Assembly: GCA_046727735.1 (NCBI GenBank)
Contig: JBKPDF010000017.1
Location: 1-64,000 of the forward strand
DNA: 64,000 nucleotides
Reading direction: 5' to 3'
Source: AP-16 sp046727735
GTDB lineage: Bacteria > Pseudomonadota > Alphaproteobacteria > Rhizobiales > Xanthobacteraceae
Below the pieces are notes generated by a model that worked only from the letters and a program-made list of their open reading frames with translations, was not told the DNA's origin and searched no databases. Position numbers and translations under genes: made by a program. Positions 1-8,966 of the stretch are shown here, one piece after another. Within the stretch, counting starts at the first letter, position 1. Each line of letters starts with the position of its first letter.

Positions 1-1002
1 CGCCTGGCGGGTGAGCGAATAGGCGCCGGTGATCACCGCCTGGCTGGCAATCACGGTTGCGGCCGTCGCCAGCACCACCATCGGGATCAGCGCCCATTCC
101 GGGTAGAGCAGGAAGAACGGGTTCTCGATCGATCTCGGGTCCTCGAGCACGAGCACGCCCTGGCCGAGATAATTGACTGCAAGCGAGGGCAGCACGATCG
201 TGAGCCACGCGGTCTGGATCGGTCGGCGGCCGAAATGCCCGAGATCGGCATAGAGCGCTTCCGCGCCTGTGACGGCCAGGAACACGGCGCCGAGCGTGAG
301 CAGGCCGATATAGCCGTGGGTGAGCAGAAACGCGACGCCGTGGATGGGGTTCAACGCGAACAAGATGCCCGGATCCGTGCCGATGCGCAGCACCCCGGGG
401 ATGGCGATGGCGATGAACCAGATCGTGGTGATTGGACCGAACCAGGCGCCGACCTTGCCGGTGCCGCGCGACTGCATCGCGAACAGCACGATCAGAATGA
501 CGATCGTCAACGGAACGATGTAGGGCTCGAAGGCGGGGGTAGCGACCTTCAAGCCCTCGATGGCGGACAGCACGGAAAGCGCCGGCGTGATCAGCGCGTC
601 GCCGTAGAACAGCGCGCCGCTGACGATGCCGAGCAAGATTACGAACGAGGCGCCCCTGCCCACAGCCCGCTGGGCGAGCCCCATCAGGGTCAGCGTGCCG
701 CCCTCCCCGTTGTTGTCGGCGCGCAGCAGGATCAGAACATATTTCAACGTAACGATGATGATCAGCGCCCACAGGATCAGCGACAGCACACCGAGCACGG
801 CGGCCCGGCTCGGCAATTCGCCGGGACCCGCCGCGGCCTGCACCGCTTCGCGCAGCGCGTAAAGCGGGCTGGTGCCGATGTCGCCGTAAACGACGCCGAG
901 GCTGCCGAGGGTCAGCGCCCAGAAGCTCGTCTTGGCGCGCGGCTCGGCCTCGCCGTGGACCGGCATTCGCGTTGCGGCGACCGCGACCGTGCTCTTGGTC
1001 AT
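1..1002 (-). CDS. kup: Kup potassium uptake permease, N-terminal part
   Basis: Low-affinity K+ uptake permease (Kup/HAK/KT family), a K+/H+ symporter of the inner membrane. The 334 codons present cover the N-terminal half (E. coli Kup has about 620 residues); the 3' end lies outside the window. The family segment GVVYGDIGTSPLY sits near residue 35, followed by repeated hydrophobic segments and the stretch FYGDALITPA. The ATG at 1002 overlaps the stop of the small upstream membrane gene (ATGA), so translation is probably coupled to it. The kdpE/kdpD regulator genes lie further upstream on the same strand, so the whole block concerns potassium. Confidence 0.95.
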   Translation of the reverse strand, partial: MTKSTVAVAATRMPVHGEAEPRAKTSFWALTLGSLGVVYGDIGTSPLYALREAVQAAAGPGELPSRAAVLGVLSLILWALIIIVTLKYVLILLRADNNGEGGTLTLMGLAQRAVGRGASFVILLGIVSGALFYGDALITPALSVLSAIEGLKVATPAFEPYIVPLTIVILIVLFAMQSRGTGKVGAWFGPITTIWFIAIAIPGVLRIGTDPGILFALNPIHGVAFLLTHGYIGLLTLGAVFLAVTGAEALYADLGHFGRRPIQTAWLTIVLPSLAVNYLGQGVLVLEDPRSIENPFFLLYPEWALIPMVVLATAATVIASQAVITGAYSLTRQA

Positions 1003-1343
1003 CGGTCTTGATTCCTCAGCGCCCGTGGCTGTTCCTGGCCGAAGGCCTCGGGGAGCGCGTTTGCACCCTTTGCAGGGTGAGGCGGCGGCTGAACGGCGAT
1101 ACCGTCATAACAGTCGACCCGCGCGGCGGCGTGTTCCATGTTCAAGCAATGCCGGAGCTCGGCGCGAAGATGCGAGGCCTGATTGCTTTGGAACGTCCAA
1201 GTGGCCGGATCGATCGCGGCGAGGCACAGCAAAGCGGCGAGCGCGAACACGCCGACGATCAGGGCCACAATGTTGTCGCCCAGCACCGATGCCCAGGAAC
1301 GCATCTGGCCGAAAGCTGATCCGCTGAAATCGCCGGTAATCAT
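999..1343 (-). CDS. Small single-span membrane protein coupled to kup
   Basis: A 114-residue protein I do not recognise. It has one clear transmembrane segment (about residues 24-44), then a soluble tail with two cysteines, ending in a Pro/Ala-rich stretch. Its stop overlaps the kup start by four bases (ATGA), typical of translational coupling, so a role in potassium uptake or its control is a reasonable inference. A longer reading starting at 1370 would place its first codons inside a perfect hairpin, so the ATG at 1343 is preferred. No strong ribosome binding site is visible. Confidence 0.6.
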   Translation of the reverse strand: MITGDFSGSAFGQMRSWASVLGDNIVALIVGVFALAALLCLAAIDPATWTFQSNQASHLRAELRHCLNMEHAAARVDCYDGIAVQPPPHPAKGANALPEAFGQEQPRALRNQDR

Positions 1344-1350
1344 GGAGAGA

Positions 1351-1376
1351 GGTCCGATGCGTCGGCGCATCGGACC
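1351..1376. terminator. Perfect 10-bp inverted repeat between kdpE and the kup pair
   Basis: GGTCCGATGC (1351-1360) and GCATCGGACC (1367-1376) form a perfect stem with a 6-base loop. On the minus strand it lies after kdpE and immediately before the small membrane gene. It lacks a real U tract (only TCTCTCC follows), so it could be a weak terminator, an attenuator, or a processing site separating kdpDE from kup expression. Confidence 0.45.
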
Positions 1377-1469
1377 TATGGGGCTCGCTATAAAATCTCG
1401 ATTGCTAACCCGAGGCGCGCTTATAAAAATTCCATAAAGATCAGGCCGACGCTCAGCTCACACCGCGAT

Positions 1470-2162
1470 TCAACCGTTCTCGGCAATTCGGTAGCCGACA
1501 CCTGGCTTGGTGAGGATGATGCGAGGGTCGTCCGGATCGTCCTCGATCTTCTGCCGCAGGTGACCGACGTAAACCCGCAGATATTGCGTATCGTTGATGT
1601 GCGCCGGCCCCCAAACGGCTGCCAGCACCTGCTTGTGCGTAATGACCCTGCCGGCGTGCCGCGCCAAGACCGAGAGCAGTTCGAACTCCTTCGGGGTCAG
1701 CTTGATCTCCTGGCCGGCACGCGTGACACGGTGGCGCACGTTGTCGATCTCGATCTCGCCGAGCTTGAGCACGGGAATTTCCGCGTGCCGCTGCATGCGA
1801 CGGCGCATGGCCGTGCGCAGCCGGGCCATCAACTCGCCGACGCCGAACGGCTTGTTGATGAAATCATCGGCGCCGAGATCGAGGGCCTCGATCTTTTCGC
1901 TCTCGCGCTCTCGCGCCGACAACACCACGATCGGCACGTCGGACCATTGCCGAACGGCGCGGATCACGTCCTTGCCGTCGCCGTCCGGCAGGCCGAGATC
2001 GAGCACGACGACGTCCGGGGCTTCGGATGCGATCCGCTTCGTCGCTTCGGCCGCGGTTCCGGCGGTCGCCACCTCGTAATCATTGGCGGCGAGCGCTGGC
2101 TTGAGGAACCGCAGGATCGTCGGCTCGTCGTCCACGACGAGAACGCGGGTCTTCGTCGTCAT
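1470..2162 (-). CDS. kdpE: KdpE-type response regulator
   Basis: Cytoplasmic DNA-binding response regulator of the OmpR/PhoB class, 230 residues, the full length expected for KdpE. The receiver domain (about 1-120) has the acidic pair DDE at 11-13, the phospho-acceptor Asp at about 55 (VVVLDLGLP) and a conserved Lys in NKPF. The winged-helix effector domain spans about 130-228 (LTPKEFELLSVLARH). KdpE classically activates kdpFABC when K+ is limiting; no kdpFABC is present here, and the adjacent transporter is kup. The start overlaps the kdpD stop (ATGA). Confidence 0.9.
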   Translation of the reverse strand: MTTKTRVLVVDDEPTILRFLKPALAANDYEVATAGTAAEATKRIASEAPDVVVLDLGLPDGDGKDVIRAVRQWSDVPIVVLSARERESEKIEALDLGADDFINKPFGVGELMARLRTAMRRRMQRHAEIPVLKLGEIEIDNVRHRVTRAGQEIKLTPKEFELLSVLARHAGRVITHKQVLAAVWGPAHINDTQYLRVYVGHLRQKIEDDPDDPRIILTKPGVGYRIAENG

Positions 2163-3694
2163 GGCGAGCTCGCCCGCGGGAAGGTCAGCACGAGCCTTGT
2201 GCCGTGCCCGTCCGCGACCGGGCTCTCGGTCGCGATCGAGCCTCCGTGCGCCTCCATGATGCCCTTGGCAATCGCGAGCCCAAGCCCGGTGCCTTGGCCG
2301 CCGTCGGCGCCGGCCGGCCCAGGCCGCGGGCCACGCATGAATTTCTCGAAGATATGCGGCAGGACCTCGGAATGAATCCCCGGCCCGTCATCGGCTATCC
2401 GCAGCTTGATGTGCGAATCTTGCTGTTCGGCATCGACTGCCACTCGCGTTCCCGCTGGCGTGTGCGCCACCGCGTTGTGAATGATGTTGCTCAAAGCCTG
2501 CTCGACCAAAGTCGCATCTGCGCGCACCAACGGCAGATCGCCGGCAAGCTGCGTCTCGAAACTTTGGTTCGCGCCCCGGCGGCGCGCAGCGCCGATCACG
2601 CGCTCGACGATCTCGCGCAGGTCGATCCAGTCGAGCCGCAGTTCGAGCGCCCCCTCCTCGATGCGGGTGATCGCGAGCAGATTGCGGACCATCTCGTCGA
2701 GCCCCTCGGCTTCGCTGCGGATGTGAAACAGCAAATCCCTGCGCGCAGCCGGATCGAGCTTTTCGCTGTACTCGATGAGGCTCGTGGCCGAACCGAGGAT
2801 CGAGGACAGCGGGGTGCGGAAATCGTGCGAGATCGAAGCAAGCAGAGTGTTGCGGACCCGCTCGGTTGCGGCGGCAGTGCGGGTCGCGAGGATCTCGCGA
2901 ATCAATGCCGCGCGATCGAGCGCCGCCGCGGTCTGGTCGGCGATCGCGTCGAGCAGCGTGCGCGTCTCGGCGTCGAGGCGGTCGACATCGGCCTGGGCGA
3001 CCCCGAGCACGCCGATGCGGCCGCGCGCGGTGCGCAGCGGCACGAACAGCCATGGCACAGCGGGCAGCGTTGCAACATCGGTCCCGCCGGGTCCTTCGTT
3101 GAACGTCCGCTGCGCGGCGGCCATGGTGGCGGAACCTAGCGTGTCCTCCGGCGGCCACGCGGCTCGCAGCGCAAGCTTGCCGTCCTCTTCGAGCAGAATG
3201 ATTGCGGGGCGGCCCAGCGTGTTGCAAATCTCGCCGGCCGCTGCCTCCGCCACATCATCGAGGCGCGCCAGAGCGGAAATTTTTCGAGTGAACTCGTAAA
3301 GGCGGCGCGTCGAGCGCATGCGGCTTTCGGCGAGTCCCGCGTGCTCTCGGACTCGACCGGCGAGCGCCGAAGTGACGACCGCCACCGCCAGAAAAACAAA
3401 AAGCGCGAGCAGCTCGTAGGGTTCACCGACCGTGAAGCTATAAAGCGGCTCGATGAAAAAGAAATTGTAGGCGAGAAACGACAGCACCGACGCGTAGATC
3501 GCCGGCCAAATCCCGAAGATCACCGCCGGGAACAGCACCGCCATCAGAAAGATCATCGAAAGATTCGGGATCGGCACGAACCTGGTCACAGCTCCCCCTA
3601 GCGCGACGGCAGCGGCGACGCCGATCGTCGACCAAAGGTAGGGAAGGACGGCGCGAGCCGCTGTCATTTGAGGGCGTAGCCGGATCAAGCTCAT
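2159..3694 (-). CDS. kdpD: KdpD-like sensor kinase lacking the N-terminal sensor half
   Basis: Membrane histidine kinase partner of KdpE, 511 residues. It starts directly with the four-helix DUF4118 membrane domain (about 16-115), then a GAF-like domain (140-265), the HisKA box with the phospho-His at about 290 (SISHDFRTP) and an ATPase domain with the N box near 400 and the G boxes DDGPGIH and GTGLGLAIA. E. coli KdpD has 894 residues; the missing part is the N-terminal KdpD and Usp domains that bind nucleotides and sense K+. No remnant of them is evident upstream, so this is a short form rather than an obvious truncation. Shares ATGA with kdpE. Confidence 0.88.
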   Translation of the reverse strand: MSLIRLRPQMTAARAVLPYLWSTIGVAAAVALGGAVTRFVPIPNLSMIFLMAVLFPAVIFGIWPAIYASVLSFLAYNFFFIEPLYSFTVGEPYELLALFVFLAVAVVTSALAGRVREHAGLAESRMRSTRRLYEFTRKISALARLDDVAEAAAGEICNTLGRPAIILLEEDGKLALRAAWPPEDTLGSATMAAAQRTFNEGPGGTDVATLPAVPWLFVPLRTARGRIGVLGVAQADVDRLDAETRTLLDAIADQTAAALDRAALIREILATRTAAATERVRNTLLASISHDFRTPLSSILGSATSLIEYSEKLDPAARRDLLFHIRSEAEGLDEMVRNLLAITRIEEGALELRLDWIDLREIVERVIGAARRRGANQSFETQLAGDLPLVRADATLVEQALSNIIHNAVAHTPAGTRVAVDAEQQDSHIKLRIADDGPGIHSEVLPHIFEKFMRGPRPGPAGADGGQGTGLGLAIAKGIMEAHGGSIATESPVADGHGTRLVLTFPRASSP

Positions 3695-4388
3695 GCTGCT
3701 ATGGGCGGTGAAGGCACGGTGCCGCTACCACCAGACGCTCCCTTGCCGTTGCGGCGCTCGCCGGGATCAGCGATCCAGCCAGGATCGGCGATCCATAGGC
3801 ACCCCGGCCAACTTGGCTCCGGCTTGACACGCGAAAAGATTAAGCCCGTTTCCCCTGCAGGTCGATTGCTGCTTGGACCGAAGTGAAAAGACGAGCGGAG
3901 TGGGTAAAACTCTGTCACCGCGAACCTAAGCTGGCGACCTCTCTCATCGCCACCTACGCCGGCATGCGACCGCGCCCTCTTTTGCGCGCCGGCACGCGGC
4001 GACCAAATAGACGGGCGCGGCTTATCCAAAGGCGGGGCGATCCCGGGCCGCCCCGAAAGGCGTCACGGCGGAAAAGGCAGTGCCGTCGCCGACCCCGCCC
4101 TCGGATCAGATCGCCGCTCCGCTTCATCGTCCGTTGCGGGCGAGGAGCGTCAGGCCCCTCTCCTAATACCGTCCGGAACTCCCGCCCTCGTGCAGCATTG
4201 ATAAGGCGGCGGGGCGTTTCGTCCTTCGTTGGAACGCGCCGGCCGAGTGGGGACACTCTTGAAATCCGGGCTCACCCTCCTAGGTCGATTCCCGACAGGG
4301 CGGCTGTCGCTGCCGTTAAGAAACTTGATTGTTCGGTCGCGGAGCCGGCCCCGGTTCTGCGCAGGTGATGCGGCATCGAGGTAGGGAC
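3695..4388. other. Intergenic region between kdpD and a glycosyltransferase
   Basis: No gene is supported. The open frames here are arginine/proline-rich and match no family. The one structured element is a tandem pair of small palindromes at 3764-3799, described separately. Both flanking genes diverge from this region, so it should carry their promoters; I see no confident -35/-10 match. Confidence 0.6.
3764..3799. promoter_or_regulatory. Two tandem GGATC-NGC-GATCC palindromes upstream of kdpD
   Basis: GGATCAGCGATCC (3764-3776) and GGATCGGCGATCC (3782-3794) are two near-identical small palindromes spaced 18 bp centre to centre, about 70-100 bp upstream of the kdpD start. Paired palindromes this close to a regulator gene are compatible with an operator, but this is inference only. 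Confidence 0.3.
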
Positions 4389-5528
4389 ATGAAGATCGCG
4401 CAGATCGCACCCCTATTCGAAAGCGTTCCCCCGCGGCTCTACGGCGGGACCGAGCGGGTCGTCTCGTATCTGACCGAGGAACTGGTCAGGCAGGGGCACC
4501 GGGTCACGCTGTTCGCGAGCGCGGATTCGGTGACGACCGCCGAGCTCGTCCCGTGCGCGGTCCACGCGCTGCGGCTCGACCCCCTGGCGCGCGATCCGAT
4601 CCCGCATTTCATGCTGATGCTCGATCAGGTGCGCGAGCGCGCCGACGAATTCGACGTGCTGCATTTCCACATCGACTATCTGCATTTCCCGCTGTTCCGG
4701 TCCGAAGCCCACAGGATCCTGACGACGCTGCACGGGCGGCAGGACATCGCCGACCACAAGGGCTTTTACTTGCGGTTCGGCGACATGCCGCTGATCTCGA
4801 TCTCGGATGCGCAACGTGCACCGATCGGCCGCGCCAATTTCGTCGCGACGGTGCATCACGGCATTCCGATCGGTCTGCACCAACCGAATTTCGACGCGGG
4901 CGGCGGCTATCTCGCGTTCCTCGGCCGCATCTCGCCCGAGAAACGTCCGGACCGGGCGATCGCAATCGCGCGCGCGGCCGGCATGCCGCTCAAAATCGCC
5001 GCGAAAGTCGACAAGACCGACGAGGCGTATTTCCGCGAGAAGATCGCGCCGCTCATCGAAGCGCCGCATGTGGAGTTCGTCGGCGAGATCAACGAGCGTG
5101 ACAAGACGGAATTTCTCGGCCGGGCCGGCGCGCTGCTGTTCCCGGTGGACTGGCCCGAGCCGTTCGGCCTGGTGGTGATCGAAGCGATGGCATGCGCGAC
5201 CCCGGTGCTGGCGTTCTGCTGTGGATCGGTTCCCGAGATCGTCGACGACGGCGTGACCGGCCGCATCGTGTCCAGCATGGAGGAGGCATTTCGCGCCGTC
5301 GCCGAAGTTCTGGCGCTCGACCGGCGCGGGATTCGACGGCGCTTCGAGGAGCGCTTCTCGGCCGCGCGCATGGCCCGCGATTACCTCAAGCTCTATCGCT
5401 CGATGCTGCGCAAACGGGACCTCACCGCCGAGGAAACTGCCGAAGCCGTACTGCCCGAACGGGCGCTGCTCATGCCGATCACCGGCCCACACGGCGAAGC
5501 GGCCGATCGCTACCGAAGCGACATCTAG
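4389..5528 (+). CDS. GT4-family glycosyltransferase
   Basis: Cytoplasmic GT-B-fold glycosyltransferase, 379 residues, which would transfer a sugar from a nucleotide donor. The N-terminal acceptor domain opens with MKIAQIAPLFESVPPRLYGG, where the YGGTERV loop is typical of GT4 enzymes. The C-terminal donor domain has LGRISPEKRPD near residue 180 and the family motif EPFGLVVIEAMACATPV near 255. The ATG at 4389 is chosen because it starts at the conserved strand and has GAGG upstream. It is a clear paralogue of the gene at 21.3-22.3 kb. Substrate unknown; neighbouring glucan enzymes suggest storage-sugar or surface-glycan work. Confidence 0.85.
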   Translation: MKIAQIAPLFESVPPRLYGGTERVVSYLTEELVRQGHRVTLFASADSVTTAELVPCAVHALRLDPLARDPIPHFMLMLDQVRERADEFDVLHFHIDYLHFPLFRSEAHRILTTLHGRQDIADHKGFYLRFGDMPLISISDAQRAPIGRANFVATVHHGIPIGLHQPNFDAGGGYLAFLGRISPEKRPDRAIAIARAAGMPLKIAAKVDKTDEAYFREKIAPLIEAPHVEFVGEINERDKTEFLGRAGALLFPVDWPEPFGLVVIEAMACATPVLAFCCGSVPEIVDDGVTGRIVSSMEEAFRAVAEVLALDRRGIRRRFEERFSAARMARDYLKLYRSMLRKRDLTAEETAEAVLPERALLMPITGPHGEAADRYRSDI

Positions 5529-5534
5529 CGCGCA

Positions 5535-7367
5535 TCATGCGCGGTTGCGCCCGGCTGCTGCCGCCGCCGAGGCCTTCTCTGCCGCGCCGGGCTCGCGCGG
5601 ACTCTCGAGCCGGCCCAGGCACACGGCACTGTTGACGAGCGCCAAGTGCGAGAATGCCTGGGGAAAATTCCCGACCAAGCGACGTTCGCGTGGATCGTAT
5701 TCCTCGCTCAACAGGCCGACGTCGTTCGCGAGCGCGGCAAGCCGCGCGAACATCTGCTTTGCCTTCTCGATCTGCCCGGTCAGCGTATAGGCGTCGACCA
5801 GCCAGAAGCTGCATGCCAGGAACGCGCCTTCGCCGGCCGGAAGCCCGTCCTCGGTGCGGCCGGTGTCGTAGCGCAGCACCAATCCGTCGACCAGGAGCGT
5901 GCGCTCGATCGCCGCGATCGTTCCGCGCACGCGGGGATCCTGGGCCGGCAAGAAACCGATCGCCGGGATCAGCAGCAGGCTGGCATCGAGATTGGGGGTG
6001 CCGTAGCACTGCACGAAGCTGCCGAGCTCGGCGTCGAAACCGTTGCGGCAGACGTCCTCGTGGATTTCTGCGCATAGCGCGCGCCAGCGATCGAGCGGCC
6101 CGTCGAGCCCGAAGCACTCCGCGCTCTTCAAAGCACGATCGAAAGCGACCCAGGCCATGATCTTCGAATAGGTGAATTGCTGGCGTCCGGAGCGCACTTC
6201 CCAGATGCTCTCGTCGGGCTCGCGCCAGATCTCTTCGAGGTGCGCCAAGAGCTCGTTCTGCAGGTCCCAGCCGGAACGGCTCGCGCCCACGCCGCCGATA
6301 CGGGCGTGATGCAAAGCATCGACGACCTCGCCGTAGACGTCGAGCTGCAATTGCGCGTGCGCGGCGTTGCCGACCCGCACGGGCTTTGCGCCCTCGTAGC
6401 CCGAAAGCCCCGGCACGATCCATTCGAGACAGCGTCGCTCGCCGGCGACGCCGTAGAGGGTCTGGACCTGATCGGCGCTGCCCGCGACCGCACGCAACAG
6501 CCACTCGCGCCACGCCTCCGCCTCTTCGTAATAGCCGGTGTTCATGAACGCGAGCAGTGTCAGCGTGGCGTCGCGCAGCCAGCAGAAGCGGTAATCCCAA
6601 TTGCGCTCGCCGCCGAGCTGCTCGGGCAGCGAAGTGGTGACGGCCGCGACCGTGCCCCCGGTCGGCGCATAGGTGAGGGCTTTCAGCGTGATCAGCGACC
6701 GGTGGACGATGTCCGACAGCGGACCGGTGACCCGTCCTCTGCGGCACCATTCCCTCCAGTAACGCTCGGTATCCTCGAGCGCGGTCGCCGCGTCCAGCAA
6801 ATCAGGGGGCGGCCGATGCGACAGCGCGTAGGTCAAGGTGAACGGCACGATCTCGCCGGCCGCGACCGTGAACTCGCCGACCGTCTTCAGCTCCTCTCCG
6901 CGCACGTCGACGGCGCTGCGCAGCAGCACCATATCGGGGCCGGCGACGGCGCGCAGCGTCCGCGGCTCGAGCCGGGTGACCCACGGGACGATGCTGCCGT
7001 AATCGAGGCGCAGCACCAGCTCGAAGCACATGGCGAGCCGTCCGCGCTCGCCGCGGACGATCCGCATCAGATGCGAGTGCTCGCGCCCGACCGGCATGAA
7101 GTCGATAATGGTGGCCGCGCCCTCGGCCGTCTCGAAGCGAGTTTCCAGAATCAGCGTGCCCGGCCGGTAGCGCCGGCTGACGCGCGGGCGCTCCCCGAGC
7201 GGGCACAGCAGCCAACGGCCGTTCTCAGACGAGCCGAGCAGCGCCGCGAAACACGCGTTGGAGTCGAACCGCGGCCAGCACAGCCAATCGACCGAGCCGT
7301 CGCGCGCGATCAGCGCCGCCGTCTCGCAATCGCCCACCATCGCGTAGTCTTCGATCCGGGCCGGCAT
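5535..7367 (-). CDS. Glycoside hydrolase family 15 protein
   Basis: Predicted cytoplasmic alpha-glucosidase, glucoamylase or trehalase of family GH15, 610 residues. The N-terminal beta-sandwich domain starts with IEDYAMVGDCETAALIARDG and SVDWLCWPRFDS. The (alpha/alpha)6 barrel carries the GH15 signature NWDYRFCWLRDAT near residue 270 and the late LLSEEYDPRERRLVGNFPQA block near 565 that holds a catalytic Glu. Bacterial relatives act on trehalose or short glucans; the substrate cannot be fixed here. The start is 9 bases after the stop of a collapsed glucose dehydrogenase gene, so translation may depend on reading through that remnant. Convergent with the glycosyltransferase, with a 6-base gap. 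Confidence 0.92.
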   Translation of the reverse strand: MPARIEDYAMVGDCETAALIARDGSVDWLCWPRFDSNACFAALLGSSENGRWLLCPLGERPRVSRRYRPGTLILETRFETAEGAATIIDFMPVGREHSHLMRIVRGERGRLAMCFELVLRLDYGSIVPWVTRLEPRTLRAVAGPDMVLLRSAVDVRGEELKTVGEFTVAAGEIVPFTLTYALSHRPPPDLLDAATALEDTERYWREWCRRGRVTGPLSDIVHRSLITLKALTYAPTGGTVAAVTTSLPEQLGGERNWDYRFCWLRDATLTLLAFMNTGYYEEAEAWREWLLRAVAGSADQVQTLYGVAGERRCLEWIVPGLSGYEGAKPVRVGNAAHAQLQLDVYGEVVDALHHARIGGVGASRSGWDLQNELLAHLEEIWREPDESIWEVRSGRQQFTYSKIMAWVAFDRALKSAECFGLDGPLDRWRALCAEIHEDVCRNGFDAELGSFVQCYGTPNLDASLLLIPAIGFLPAQDPRVRGTIAAIERTLLVDGLVLRYDTGRTEDGLPAGEGAFLACSFWLVDAYTLTGQIEKAKQMFARLAALANDVGLLSEEYDPRERRLVGNFPQAFSHLALVNSAVCLGRLESPREPGAAEKASAAAAAGRNRA

Positions 7368-7376
7368 GGCGCTGTT

Positions 7377-7619
7377 TCAAGGAAACTCGATCACGACTTT
7401 GATGTCGTCGGGCTGCCGGTCGAGCGCGTCGTGCCGGCGCTCGAGCCGCACGCGGCGCGAGATCGAGCCGTACTCGCCCGATACGATTTCCCGGTCGCTG
7501 CCGCGCACGCCGAGCGCGCCAGCCCGCACCAGCACGGCGCCCTCGAAGGGCGGCGGTCCCGCAACTTCTTCCAATTGCGCCGAATTCGCCTTGCCGGGTC
7601 GGACGGTGATTGCGCCCAT
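7377..7619 (-). pseudogene. Glucose 1-dehydrogenase remnant with in-frame internal deletion
   Basis: An 80-codon frame joining two ends of a zinc-type glucose 1-dehydrogenase. Residues 1-50 match the enzyme N terminus (TVRPGKANSAQLEEV, then GALGVRGSDREIVSGEYG). Residues 51-80 match its extreme C terminus (RRVRLERRHDALDRQPDDIK). About 250 residues between them, including catalytic and NAD(P)-binding parts, are missing, and the usual Cys of the GVCGTDRE motif is Arg. The frame is kept open and ends 9 bases before the GH15 start. It cannot be an active dehydrogenase; it may survive only as a translated leader for GH15. Confidence 0.7.
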
Positions 7620-7655
7620 CACGCTCGAGTCGGTTGGATCGGTCGCCAACTAGCG

Positions 7656-7680
7656 TACGCCGAAGGTACGAGAATGTTCC
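7656..7680 (-). promoter_or_regulatory. EcfG-like promoter upstream of the GH15 block
   Basis: Minus-strand GGAAC (7680-7676), 16 bases, then CGTA (7659-7656). It differs from the EcfG consensus GGAAC-N16/17-CGTT in one base of the -10 and lies about 40 bp upstream of the dehydrogenase remnant and the GH15 gene. Confidence 0.5.
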
Positions 7681-7814
7681 CCTTCCGCACGCCGCGACCA
7701 ATCCGTGGGGGATCGGCGCAACGACGCTCGATTGGATGCTGCCTTCGGCCCCGCCATTCCGTCAGTTCGCGACGCTGCCGCGCATCGACCAGCGCGCGGC
7801 ATAAAGACCCGTGT

Positions 7815-8966
7815 TCATGACCCTGCGACCCGCTTGCCAGGCCGCGCTGCCGCCGCATCCGCGGATTGTTCGACTGCGGCACGCGCCGCGGCACTCAAGC
7901 TGATTTCGGCCCGGTGGCAAGGCAGAGCCTCGGGATGTTCGTCACGCAGAAACGACAAGAGCTTCTCGCGCACCTCGTTGCGCAAGTCCCCGAGTGCCCC
8001 GGCGTTCTTCGCGCTGACGAGCGCGCGTACCACGATCGTCGTCTCGCGCGCGTCCGCGACCTGCAGGTTGACCACGCGCCGGTCCCACAGCACCGAGTGC
8101 GCCACGATTTCGTTGAGCTCGTCGCGGATGCGACCGACCGGCGCCGCGTAGTCGAGATGGAGGTCGATGGTCCCGATCAGCTCCGGATTGTGCCGGGTCC
8201 AGTTCTGGAACGGCTTCTCGATGAAATAGCTCAGCGGCACGATCAAGCGGCGCTGGTCCCAGACGCGGATCACGACGTAGGCGGCGGCAATCTCCTCGAT
8301 CCAGCCGAACTCGTTCTCGACGATGACCGCGTCCTCGAGACGGATCGGTTGAGTCATCGCAATTTGCACGCCGGCAATCAGGTTGCTCAGCACCGGCCGT
8401 GCCGCCAGCCCGACCGCGAGGCCGACCACGCCCGCCGAAGCGAACAGGCTGACGCCATATTGGCGGACCGATTCGAACGTGACCAGCGCGGCAGCGATCG
8501 TGATGACGATCACCAGCGTGTCGGCTGAACGGCGCAGGATGCGTACCTGGGTCAGGTGCTTGCGCGCCAGCACAGTATCGGCGCTGTCGCGCTCGAACCG
8601 GCGCAGATAGATTTCCGCTGCGAGATGCACGGCGATCAGCGCGAACCAGCCGACCAGCAGGATGAACGCAATCAGCAGGCCATGGCCGATCGCGGCGCGC
8701 ACCGCGGGATCGAACGGCGCGCCCTGCAGCGCGGCGCTGGTCACGAACACGATCAGCGCAAGCCGGGTTGCCGCGCTCGTGCGCTCCACCAGGGCCGCCA
8801 GGAAACCATCGGCGCCAACGATGCGCCGCAGCGTCGCGAGCAGCGCGAGATGCGCCAACACCGCTGCGACCGCGGCCGCAGCGAGAATCAGCAGCCCGAG
8901 CAGCCAGCCCGGCACCCATTCGGCGAGCAACTGGGATCGCGACCAAACGCTCCGAAGATCGAGCAT
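7815..8966 (-). CDS. MscS-family mechanosensitive channel
   Basis: Small-conductance mechanosensitive channel-like membrane protein, 383 residues from the ATG at 8966. Several hydrophobic helices (about 13-45, 60-80, 90-112, 150-170) lead into the MscS pore and beta domain: SAGVVGLAVGLAARPVLSNLIAG (195-217, the TM3a-like glycine/alanine pattern) and the RLEDAVIVENEFGWIEEI strand region, followed by IRVWDQRRLIVPLSYF. Such channels release osmolytes on hypo-osmotic shock, fitting the potassium and stress genes around. The open frame extends further upstream, but that part is not protein-like and 8966 begins the first plausible membrane-protein N terminus. Confidence 0.88.
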   Translation of the reverse strand: MLDLRSVWSRSQLLAEWVPGWLLGLLILAAAAVAAVLAHLALLATLRRIVGADGFLAALVERTSAATRLALIVFVTSAALQGAPFDPAVRAAIGHGLLIAFILLVGWFALIAVHLAAEIYLRRFERDSADTVLARKHLTQVRILRRSADTLVIVITIAAALVTFESVRQYGVSLFASAGVVGLAVGLAARPVLSNLIAGVQIAMTQPIRLEDAVIVENEFGWIEEIAAAYVVIRVWDQRRLIVPLSYFIEKPFQNWTRHNPELIGTIDLHLDYAAPVGRIRDELNEIVAHSVLWDRRVVNLQVADARETTIVVRALVSAKNAGALGDLRNEVREKLLSFLRDEHPEALPCHRAEISLSAAARAAVEQSADAAAARPGKRVAGS

